The notes under the pieces were generated by a model. The model was not told the DNA's origin. It saw nothing but the letters and a program-made list of their open reading frames with translations, and searched no databases. Shown piece after piece: positions 1 through 5,880 of a DNA stretch of 13,908 nt. How positions within the stretch are numbered: the first letter of the stretch is position 1; every line of letters begins with the position of its first letter. Origin of the DNA: an uncultured Lachnospiraceae bacterium (GTDB lineage Bacteria; Bacillota; Clostridia; Lachnospirales; Lachnospiraceae); the NCBI GenBank assembly GCA_946406305.1, contig CAMJKC010000027.1, positions 1 to 13,908 of the forward strand, given 5' to 3'. The position numbers and the translations under genes were made by a program.

Positions 1-258
1 CAATGTATAAAATTGGAAAGGGATTAGTTTTGAAGGATTTTAATTATATTGGAGAGTTTAGAGAAAGTTTTTTTACATTTGCTAATGGATTTGATTTTGG
101 AATTATGGATTATGACTTAAATGAAATACATACTTATTCTATATTTAATACTTTAAATATTATAAATTGATTCAAATGGAAAATTAATAAGGTTTACAAA
201 TGTTGATGAAAAGATAAAAGGAGAACATAGAAAATATATAAAGAATCGCTATAAATAA
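1..258 (+). pseudogene. Broken reading frame of unknown family (5' edge)
   Basis: Two adjacent pieces of protein-like sequence lie in different frames. The first reads from an ATG at 3 and stops at 168-170 (about 55 residues, rich in Phe, Gly and Asp). The second is open from 166 to the stop at 256-258 and reads IDSNGKLIRFTNVDEK followed by a basic Lys/Arg-rich end, which looks like a normal soluble C-terminus. One base gained or lost near 160-170 (an AT-rich stretch) would join them into a single protein of about 85 residues. The frame is open to the left edge, so the true start may lie outside the window. I do not recognise the family. It could be a decayed gene, a sequencing error, or two chance frames. 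The composition matches the rest of the window. Confidence 0.35.
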
Positions 259-283
259 TTCATATAATGTTTTAAGATAAAAT

Positions 284-312
284 ATGCAAATTCCTTTAAT
301 TTATGGTATAAT
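284..312 (+). promoter_or_regulatory. Extended -10 promoter of the GNAT-like gene
   Basis: A perfect TATAAT at 307-312 is preceded by TGG at 304-306, giving an extended -10 (TGnTATAAT). The -35 position at 17-bp spacing (284-289, ATGCAA) matches the consensus poorly, as is common when an extended -10 is present. Transcription would start near 319, only about 3 bases before the ATG at 322. Confidence 0.5.
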
Positions 313-321
313 AAAAATGTA

Positions 322-873
322 ATGAATATAGAATATGGAACAATAGATATTTTAATTGATGATTTAACATCATGTCTTAAGGACAGTAAAACTGGTGAAA
401 TAAAAGAGACGGTTGTTTTTAGAGTTGAAACTAAAAATTTTTTAGAGAAATATAATAATAAGAGTGGTTGGTATGTTAATTGGAAAGAAATGCCAAAAGA
501 AGTTGAAATTTATGCCTTGGGATTAAAGGAAGATAATTCAATTCAAGGATTAGTTGGTATAAAAGATGATATAAATGCAAATGCTGTTTATATTCATTGG
601 GCAGTAGTTGCTCCACATAATAATAAGTTAATAACAAGTAACCCTAAATATATAGGAGTTGGTGGACACTTATTTGCAATTGCTATAGATAAATCTTATT
701 CGTATAATCATAATGGAGTTGTTTATGGTTTTGCCTCAAATGAGAAAGTGCTTAGCCATTATATTGAAAAATTAAATGCTACATACTTAGGACTATTGCA
801 TAAATACCAATTTGCAATAATGGAGGATGAAGCAAAAAAAATTAAGGAGGTATATGATTATGAATGGAATTAA
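322..873 (+). CDS. GNAT-like N-acetyltransferase (183 aa)
   Basis: This is probably a GNAT-fold acyl-CoA N-acyltransferase of unknown substrate. The glycine-rich GVGG at residues 112-115 followed by HLF fits the acetyl-CoA pyrophosphate loop (motif A). The preceding strand AVYIHWAVV (about 88-96) fits beta-4. NEKVLSHYIEKL from residue 140 fits the helix that usually holds an Asn and a YEK-like motif near the C-terminus. No signal peptide or membrane segment is visible. The length is normal for a single-domain GNAT. The ATG at 322 has no Shine-Dalgarno upstream, and the predicted transcription start lies about 3 bases before it, so the message may be leaderless. No in-frame ATG, GTG or TTG lies between the stop at 265-267 and 322. 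The gene overlaps the next one by 14 bases. The family call rests on motif pattern alone; the substrate is not known. Confidence 0.6.
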   Translation: MNIEYGTIDILIDDLTSCLKDSKTGEIKETVVFRVETKNFLEKYNNKSGWYVNWKEMPKEVEIYALGLKEDNSIQGLVGIKDDINANAVYIHWAVVAPHNNKLITSNPKYIGVGGHLFAIAIDKSYSYNHNGVVYGFASNEKVLSHYIEKLNATYLGLLHKYQFAIMEDEAKKIKEVYDYEWN

Positions 874-1051
874 GATGCCAGAATGTTTTAAAGGAATAAA
901 AAGAACAGACTTTTATGAAAAAAAAATTAGTCCATATGAATTGCCACCGAAATCTAATTTAAATATAGGTGCATTGTCAGCTTATCTTATAAAAAATAAC
1001 AAAACAATAGAAGAAATATCTAATAAAGAAGTATTGCAATTTATAATTTAA
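860..1051 (+). CDS. Hypothetical small protein (63 aa), coupled to the GNAT-like gene
   Basis: I do not recognise this protein. The start at 860 is chosen because AAGGAGG at 844-850 lies 9 bases upstream. An in-frame ATG at 854 would leave only 3 bases, and the frame extends up to 827 with no better site. The first 14 bases overlap the end of the GNAT-like gene, so the two are probably translationally coupled. The product is soluble and basic. It has a Pro-containing middle (YELPPKSNLNIGALSAY) and an end of short charged helix (NKTIEEISNKEVLQF). There is no ribbon-helix-helix, helix-turn-helix, signal peptide or Cys cluster. The coupling suggests a shared role with the acetyltransferase, for example as its partner or substrate, but that is inference. 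Confidence 0.65.
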   Translation: MNGIKMPECFKGIKRTDFYEKKISPYELPPKSNLNIGALSAYLIKNNKTIEEISNKEVLQFII

Positions 1052-1152
1052 TAAAAAATTCATCTAAATTCATGTGAAATATCAAAGTAAAAAATAATAA
1101 AACATTGTAAATTTTTATATATAAAAATATGGATAAGAATGTTTGTTGCATG

Positions 1153-1173
1153 AAAACATTGATAATGTTTTTT
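1153..1173 (+). terminator. Weak intrinsic terminator after the GNAT unit
   Basis: AAAACATT (1153-1160) and AATGTTTT (1164-1171) form a perfect 8-bp stem with a 3-base loop, and the T run continues to 1173. Only one pair is G-C, so the hairpin is weak. It is the only terminator-like structure I see in the gene-free stretch 1052-1264, which otherwise holds only AT-rich sequence. Confidence 0.4.
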
Positions 1174-1264
1174 ATATAATAAAAATCTATTATACTCTTA
1201 TTCTATTTTTGATGTTATAGATAATGCTAATTGAAGAAAATAGTATTGTAGTTTTATTTTTATA

Positions 1265-1293
1265 TGGAAAATTTTTTTTTATTGTGATAAAAT
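1265..1293 (+). promoter_or_regulatory. Promoter of rnpB
   Basis: TGGAAA (1265-1270) and TAAAAT (1288-1293) are spaced 17 bp apart, and TG at 1285-1286 makes an extended -10 (TGaTAAAAT). The predicted start near 1300 coincides with the 5' strand of RNase P helix P1. The same TGaTAAAAT box appears before the trigger factor gene. Confidence 0.5.
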
Positions 1294-1299
1294 TTATAT

Positions 1300-1636
1300 T
1301 TGAGTATTGTGATTAGTCGCTCTGAATTCAGAGAGGAAAGTCCGGACTTCATAGAGCAGGATGCCAGATAACATCTGGTTAGGGTGACCTAAAGACTAGT
1401 GCAACAGAAAATATACCGCTGTGTTCTACACAGTAAGGGTGAAAAGGTGGTGTAAGAGACTACCGGAGAGTTAGAGTAATCTATCTCGCATTGTAAACTC
1501 CATCCGAAGCAAGATAAATTTGGTCGCATATTGTGGCTCGCATTGACCAAGGTGTTCGCTTGAGATTTATGGTGACATAAGTCCTAGATAGATGACTAAT
1601 TGAAATAACAGAATCCGGCTTACAGCGATACTCAAT
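1300..1636 (+). ncRNA. rnpB: RNase P RNA, bacterial type A
   Basis: This is the catalytic RNA of RNase P, which removes the 5' leader from pre-tRNA. The 5' P4 signature GAGGAAAGTCC is at 1333-1343. Its 3' partner, ACAGAATCCGGCTTA, starts at 1608. Between them lie GCAGGATGCCAGATAACATC with its continuation, GACTAGTGCAACAGA, AGTAAGGGTGAAAAGGTG and GTAAACTCCATCCGAAGCAAG, all close to type A RNAs such as that of E. coli and unlike the type B RNA of Bacillus. P1 is formed by TTGAGTA (from 1300) and TACTCAA (ending 1635), closing the molecule at about 337 nt. P3 is very short: CTCTG and CAGAG around an AATT loop at 1320-1333. No clear terminator follows; an A run at 1642 onward and the palindrome at 1668-1697 lie between it and glf. 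The ends are good to within a few bases. Confidence 0.95.
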
Positions 1637-1667
1637 TTTGTAAAAAAAAAAACAACAAAAGTTCACA

Positions 1668-1697
1668 AAGTAATTATATAATAAAGTATAATTACTT
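1668..1697. promoter_or_regulatory. Perfect 11-bp inverted repeat over the glf promoter
   Basis: AAGTAATTATA (1668-1678) and TATAATTACTT (1687-1697) are exact reverse complements with an 8-base centre. The right arm contains a perfect TATAAT (1687-1692), and TTCACA at 1662-1667 is a possible -35 at a long 19-bp spacing. Transcription would begin near 1699, some 25 bases before the glf ATG. A dyad covering the -10 box is typical of a repressor operator. As RNA it would be an AT-rich hairpin with no T run after it, so a terminator is less likely. Confidence 0.45.
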
Positions 1698-1722
1698 GAA
1701 AATTGTTGTGTTAGGAGCATAT

Positions 1723-2811
1723 ATGTATGATTATGTATTAGTAGGAGCAGGTCTTTTTAATGCAACGATAGCAAAATGTATAAAAGATAAAAATAAGGAT
1801 GCTAAAATCCTTGTTATTGAAAAAAGAAGTCATATAGCTGGAAATATATATACTGAAAATATAGATGGGATAGATGTTCATATTTATGGAGCACATATAT
1901 TTCATACGAGCGATAAAAAAATATGGGATTTTGTAAATGGCATAACAGAGTTTAACAATTTTATAAACACTCCTATAGCGAACTATAAAAATGAATTGTA
2001 TAATCTTCCTTTTAATATGCACACCTTTTATAAGATGTGGGGTTGCATAAAGCCAGAAGAAGCATTAAAGATTATTGAAGAGCAAAAGAAAGAGATAAAA
2101 GGTGAACCTAAAAATTTAGAAGAGCAAGCCATTTCACTTGTAGGAAGAGACATATATGAAAAACTAATAAAGGGATATACTGAAAAGCAGTGGGGCAAAG
2201 ATTGTAAAGACTTACCTTCTTTTATCATCAAAAGGTTACCTGTTAGACTCATATATGACAATAATTACTTCAATGATAAATATCAAGGCATACCAAGTTT
2301 GGGTTATACAAAAATGATAGAAAATATGTTTTCAGGAACTGAAGTTTTACTAAACACAAACTATTTAGACGATAGAGAAAAATATAAAGGGAAATATATA
2401 ATTTATACAGGTCCTATAGACGAATACTATGATTATAAATTAGGTAGGCTTGAATATAGGAGTTTAAAATTTGAAACTACAAAAATAGATAAAAAAGATT
2501 ATCAAGGTGTGGCAGTTATGAATTTTACTGAGAGAGATATTCCTTTTACAAGAATTATTGAGCATAAGCATTTTAATGATAGAGGGACAGATACTACCAT
2601 TATTACAAAAGAATATCCAGTAAATTTTGAAATAGGAGATGAGCCATATTATCCTATAAATGATGAGAAAAATAAAAAATTATATGAAGAATATAAAAAA
2701 TTAAAAACTGATGGCAATGTGATATTTGGTGGTAGGCTTGGAAGTTACAAATATTACGATATGGATAAAGTAATAAACGAAGCATTTGAGTTATTAAAAA
2801 AGATATTATGA
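1723..2811 (+). CDS. glf: UDP-galactopyranose mutase
   Basis: Flavin enzyme that converts UDP-galactopyranose to UDP-galactofuranose in the cytoplasm, the donor for galactofuranose in cell-surface glycans. The N-terminal FAD-binding GAGLFNA is at residues 8-14. Family motifs follow: GAHIFHT (56-62), GYTEKQWG (151-158), RLPVR with the conserved active-site Arg near 175, GIPSLGYT (about 191-198), LEYRSL, ERDIPFTRIIEHKHF, and the C-terminal GRLGSYKYYDMD (from 337). At 362 aa it is full length. The start at 1723 is preferred because GGAG (1714-1717) lies 5 bases upstream and the protein then begins MYDYVLVGAG as family members do. An in-frame TTG at 1696 lies inside the palindrome upstream of the likely transcription start. 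The stop overlaps the start of the next gene by 4 bases (ATGA). No glycosyltransferase genes for galactofuranose are in the window. Confidence 0.96.
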   Translation: MYDYVLVGAGLFNATIAKCIKDKNKDAKILVIEKRSHIAGNIYTENIDGIDVHIYGAHIFHTSDKKIWDFVNGITEFNNFINTPIANYKNELYNLPFNMHTFYKMWGCIKPEEALKIIEEQKKEIKGEPKNLEEQAISLVGRDIYEKLIKGYTEKQWGKDCKDLPSFIIKRLPVRLIYDNNYFNDKYQGIPSLGYTKMIENMFSGTEVLLNTNYLDDREKYKGKYIIYTGPIDEYYDYKLGRLEYRSLKFETTKIDKKDYQGVAVMNFTERDIPFTRIIEHKHFNDRGTDTTIITKEYPVNFEIGDEPYYPINDEKNKKLYEEYKKLKTDGNVIFGGRLGSYKYYDMDKVINEAFELLKKIL

Positions 2812-3830
2812 AAAATAGAATTTTTAAAAACAGAATAATAAGTATATTGATAGTGGCACTTGTTGTGTCTCCTTTTCGTTTGTATGCAGCAGGGTTTGTT
2901 GATACAGACAATGGTAGGTATTATGTAGATGATCAAAATCAATTTGCAGTAAATTGCTGGAGATGGATAGATGAAGACAATGATACAGTTGCAGAGTGCT
3001 ATAGATTTGATAAAGATGGGCATCCGCTTGCAAATGCAACTACTTCATACGGAAAGATGACTGATATGTATGGTAGGTGGGTAGTTGATGGCATTGTTCA
3101 AAAAATTTATACAAAAACATATAAACCTTTAAGCGGTAATGTAAAAAGGCATATAGATATAGAACCTAAAACTTCTACCGATAGTGTTACGAGGATAAAT
3201 TCAACAGGAAAAGACATATATATGACTATTGAGGACCAAGAGAAGAAAGCAAAAAAGAAAGCGAAGGGTTCGCCACTTGCAATCTTTTCACCAAGTGAAG
3301 CAGGGTATATTTTAGGGAAGAAGGTAAAACTTGAAAGGCCGGAAGGTGGAAATTCACAAGGTTTAGTTATAGATAAATTTACAGTGGAAGAAGAATATAG
3401 GTATTTAGGCGAGGGCGAGAATATTGTTGCAGGCCGTGATATGAGACAACTGATAACAGCATCAAAAAACTTTACTAAAAATTTGGAAAAGGCTAAAATA
3501 TGGGGTGGAGAAGAATGGTCAGATGTCATGTGCTTATCTGGCAATGGGGCTTATGTCAAGTTTGATTTGACAAAATATAATTATTTTTCTGTAGAAGTAG
3601 CACATCAAACTCATGGTAAATCTACATCTGACACATTTTGTTATATAGAGTTTTATATAAATGATGACCTTATAGAAGGATATGATAAATTTAATGATAA
3701 TTCACCGCAAACTATTTCTGAATGGGTGGATGATGGCAAAAAAACTATAGAATTAAGGCTTGTAGTAGAGGGTGATGCCAAAGGTAGAAAGGTATATTTA
3801 AGAAATGCGAGAGTTAGAAATATAAAATAA
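2808..3830 (+). CDS. Secreted protein with wall-binding-like repeats and a C-terminal beta-sandwich-like domain
   Basis: Probably an exported, surface-attached carbohydrate-binding protein of 340 aa with no recognisable enzyme domain. Residues 1-27 form a signal peptide: basic start, hydrophobic core ISILIVALVV, likely cleavage after A27. Residues about 29-95 resemble choline-binding or cell-wall-binding repeats of Clostridia, with aromatic/Gly spacing (GRYYVDDQNQF, CWRWIDEDNDTVAECYRF, DKDGHPLAN, YGRWVVDG). A Lys-rich linker (KKAKKKAKG, about 147-155) follows. Residues about 236-340 are beta-rich and resemble the NPCBM-like fold: YVKFDL, YNYFSVEVAH, YIEFYINDDLIEG, TIELRLVVEGDAKGR, then a short strand at the end. 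The gene starts within the glf stop codon (ATGA) and has no strong ribosome site of its own, so its translation is probably coupled to glf. That suggests it binds or helps build a galactofuranose-containing glycan. The domain calls are pattern-based; NPCBM is my best match, not a certainty. Confidence 0.7.
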   Translation: MKNRIFKNRIISILIVALVVSPFRLYAAGFVDTDNGRYYVDDQNQFAVNCWRWIDEDNDTVAECYRFDKDGHPLANATTSYGKMTDMYGRWVVDGIVQKIYTKTYKPLSGNVKRHIDIEPKTSTDSVTRINSTGKDIYMTIEDQEKKAKKKAKGSPLAIFSPSEAGYILGKKVKLERPEGGNSQGLVIDKFTVEEEYRYLGEGENIVAGRDMRQLITASKNFTKNLEKAKIWGGEEWSDVMCLSGNGAYVKFDLTKYNYFSVEVAHQTHGKSTSDTFCYIEFYINDDLIEGYDKFNDNSPQTISEWVDDGKKTIELRLVVEGDAKGRKVYLRNARVRNIK

Positions 3831-3837
3831 AGACTTA

Positions 3838-3866
3838 TAGACATATTCTTTTAAATGTGTTAATAT
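3838..3866 (+). promoter_or_regulatory. Promoter of yajC
   Basis: TAGACA (3838-3843, one mismatch to TTGACA) and TAATAT (3861-3866) are 17 bp apart. Transcription would start near 3873, just before the GGAGG at 3877-3881. It begins 8 bases after the stop of the secreted-protein gene. Confidence 0.45.
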
Positions 3867-3888
3867 ATATAAAAATGGAGGTGTGTTT

Positions 3889-4212
3889 ATGGGTCTTATG
3901 TTAACAGAAACGATGAATAATCCGGCAATGCAAATGATAGTTTATTTTGTAGCATTTTTTGGAATTATATATCTATTTATTCTTCGTCCACAACAAAAAG
4001 AGAAAAAGAAACAAGATGAATTATTAAATAATTTGGCAATAGGTGATGGAGTTTTAACAACAGCAGGTTTCTATGGGGAAGTGATAGATATTACTCAAGA
4101 CATTGTGATAGTGGAATTTGGGAATAATAAAAATTGTCGTATTCCAATGCAAAAGCAAGCAATAGTAAAAAGTGAGAAACCTAAATTTAAAGACGATACA
4201 AAAAAAGATTAA
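3889..4212 (+). CDS. yajC: Preprotein translocase accessory subunit YajC
   Basis: Small single-pass membrane protein that joins SecD and SecF at the Sec translocon. One hydrophobic helix spans about residues 14-32 (MQMIVYFVAFFGIIYLFIL). It is followed directly by the family hallmark RPQQKEKKKQ (33-42) and a cytoplasmic beta domain with IGDGVLTTAGFYGEVIDI. The 107-aa length is typical. The ATG at 3889 is chosen over an in-frame GTG at 3883 because GGAGG (3877-3881) is 7 bases before the ATG and would overlap spacing for the GTG. It has its own promoter and an intrinsic terminator right after the stop. secD, secF and tgt, common neighbours elsewhere, are not in the window. Confidence 0.93.
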   Translation: MGLMLTETMNNPAMQMIVYFVAFFGIIYLFILRPQQKEKKKQDELLNNLAIGDGVLTTAGFYGEVIDITQDIVIVEFGNNKNCRIPMQKQAIVKSEKPKFKDDTKKD

Positions 4213-4220
4213 AAAAAACA

Positions 4221-4246
4221 ACTCGCTGAATCAAGCGAGTATTTTT
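4221..4246 (+). terminator. Intrinsic terminator after yajC, directly before the next ribosome site
   Basis: ACTCGCT (4221-4227) and AGCGAGT (4234-4240) form a perfect 7-bp stem around a GAATCA loop, preceded by an A run and followed by ATTTTTA. The next gene's GGAG (4250-4253) lies only 9 bases past the stem, so no promoter fits between. The DUF853 gene must rely on readthrough, attenuation or a promoter further upstream. Confidence 0.85.
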
Positions 4247-4259
4247 ATAGGAGTTTTTT

Positions 4260-5855
4260 ATGTATAAAGATGGAAAAATTGTAATCGCAAAAGCTGGAGA
4301 TAAAGAATATTATATAGTACCTAAGATGGCAAATAGACATGGAATTATTGCTGGCTCAACAGGAAGTGGAAAGACGATTACACTTAAAGTTATGGCAGAA
4401 AGTTTTTCTGAATGTGGAGTTCCTGTTTTTTTATCTGATGTAAAAGGTGACCTCGCTGGAATGTGTGTAGAGGGAATAGAGACTGAAGATATGAAGAATA
4501 GAATAGAAAGATTTTCAATTGGTGATACTTTTAAATATCAAAAATTTCCGACAGAGTTTTTTGATATAGAAAGAAAAAAGGGTTTGCCAGTTAGAACTAC
4601 TATAACTGAATTTGGTCCAGTACTTCTTTCTTATACATTGGGTCTTAATGATGTCCAAACTGATGTCTTAAATATAGTATTTAAAATTGCTGATGAAAGT
4701 GGTTTACTTCTAATAGATATAAAAGACCTTAAAGCACTTTTGAATTTTATCGCAGAACATTCAAAAGATTTAGCAGATAGATATGGCATAATACAAAAAA
4801 CAAGTGTGCAAGCAATACTTAGAGCCATAGTGTCACTTGAAAGTGAGGAGGCAGATAAATTATTTGGAGAACCTGCAATAGATATTGCTGATTTTATTCG
4901 TACTGATTTAACTGGAAAAGGATACATAAATATATTACACAGTGAAAGTTTAATATTAAACTATAGAATTTATTCGGCATTTATGTTGTGGTTCTTATCT
5001 AATTTATATGAAAAAATGCCAGAAGTTGGAGACCTTGAAAAACCAAGAATAGTGTTCTTCTTTGATGAAGCCCACCTCTTGTTTAAAGATGCTCCAAAGC
5101 ATTTATTAAAAAAGATAGACCAAATAACTAAACTTATAAGAAGTAAAGGGATAGGGTTATTTTTCATAACACAAGACCCAACTGATATACCAGATAGTGT
5201 ATTACAACAACTTGGAAATAAAGTTCAACATGTCCATCGTGCATATACAGCAAAAGATAAAACTAATTTAAGAGCCATAGTTAGTAGTTTTAGAGAAAAT
5301 GAAAATTTAGATTTAATGGATGTTGTGAAAGAATTAGGAACAGGAGAAGCAATAGTTTCATTTTTAGACGAAAAGGGAGTTCCAAATATTGTTGAAAGTG
5401 TAAAAGTGTTACCTCCAGAAAGCAAAATGGGAACTATAGATGATGACAAAAGAGCAAATGTAATAAAAGCGAGTGGACTATATTTAAAGTATAATGGAGA
5501 AATAGATAGGGAGTCAGCATATGAGATGTTGACAGATGATATAAAAAAAGCTCAAAAAGAAGAAAGTCTTGGAATAAGCAGTGAGGCAGTTTTAAATAAA
5601 AAGGTGGAAGATAGATTAAAAAAAGAAAAAGAAAAAAGTATGGTAGATGAGAAGATGGGTAGGTCTAAAGGGTCAGTTTTATCAAAACATGTAAAAAATG
5701 CAAGTAGAAGTATTTTAAGTTCAGTAGGAAGAGAAGCAGGAAATATTTTGAGTGAAAGTTTATTTGGTAACAATAGAACTTTAAGAAGAATAGCAGGAAA
5801 TTCAGGTGCAGCTATAATTAGAGGTATATTTGGAACTTTGACATCAAATAAATAA
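4260..5855 (+). CDS. HerA-like ATPase of the DUF853 (YjgR) family
   Basis: Cytoplasmic ATPase of the FtsK/HerA-type P-loop group; the biological role of this family is not established. Walker A is GSTGSGKT at residues 32-39, with VFLSDVKGDLAGM shortly after, as in YjgR. Walker B is IVFFFDEAH at about 264-272. The block FFITQDPTDIPDSVLQQLGNKVQH (split here as FFITQDPTDIP, about 302-312, and VLQQLGNKVQH) carries the conserved Gln/Asp sensor region. The C-terminal ~100 residues are Lys/Glu-rich coil then a Gly/Ser-rich tail. At 531 aa it is close to E. coli YjgR (about 500 aa). GGAG at 4250-4253 supports the ATG at 4260. It is followed 25 bases later by the phosphofructokinase gene, with no terminator between them. 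Confidence 0.85.
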   Translation: MYKDGKIVIAKAGDKEYYIVPKMANRHGIIAGSTGSGKTITLKVMAESFSECGVPVFLSDVKGDLAGMCVEGIETEDMKNRIERFSIGDTFKYQKFPTEFFDIERKKGLPVRTTITEFGPVLLSYTLGLNDVQTDVLNIVFKIADESGLLLIDIKDLKALLNFIAEHSKDLADRYGIIQKTSVQAILRAIVSLESEEADKLFGEPAIDIADFIRTDLTGKGYINILHSESLILNYRIYSAFMLWFLSNLYEKMPEVGDLEKPRIVFFFDEAHLLFKDAPKHLLKKIDQITKLIRSKGIGLFFITQDPTDIPDSVLQQLGNKVQHVHRAYTAKDKTNLRAIVSSFRENENLDLMDVVKELGTGEAIVSFLDEKGVPNIVESVKVLPPESKMGTIDDDKRANVIKASGLYLKYNGEIDRESAYEMLTDDIKKAQKEESLGISSEAVLNKKVEDRLKKEKEKSMVDEKMGRSKGSVLSKHVKNASRSILSSVGREAGNILSESLFGNNRTLRRIAGNSGAAIIRGIFGTLTSNK

Positions 5856-5880
5856 TTTGTCATAATGTAGGAGAAAATAA

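Noticed and set aside
860..1051. 63-aa protein as a ribbon-helix-helix antitoxin
   Set aside because: No short basic beta strand followed by two helices of the expected pattern, and the gene is downstream of the GNAT-like gene.
1146..1180. TATAAT at 1175-1180 as a promoter for rnpB
   Set aside because: No -35 at usual spacing (TTGCAT at 1146 is 23 bp away); the extended -10 at 1285-1293 fits the RNA 5' end better.
1634..1665. Hairpin terminator directly after rnpB
   Set aside because: Only about 6 A/T pairs can form between TTTTGT and ACAAAA, with no T run afterwards.
1481..1720. Minus-strand open frame across rnpB
   Set aside because: It lies on the complement of the RNase P RNA and has no coding signal.
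1696..1722. TTG at 1696 as the start of glf
   Set aside because: It lies inside the palindrome and probably upstream of the transcription start; the ATG at 1723 has GGAG at correct spacing and matches the family N-terminus.
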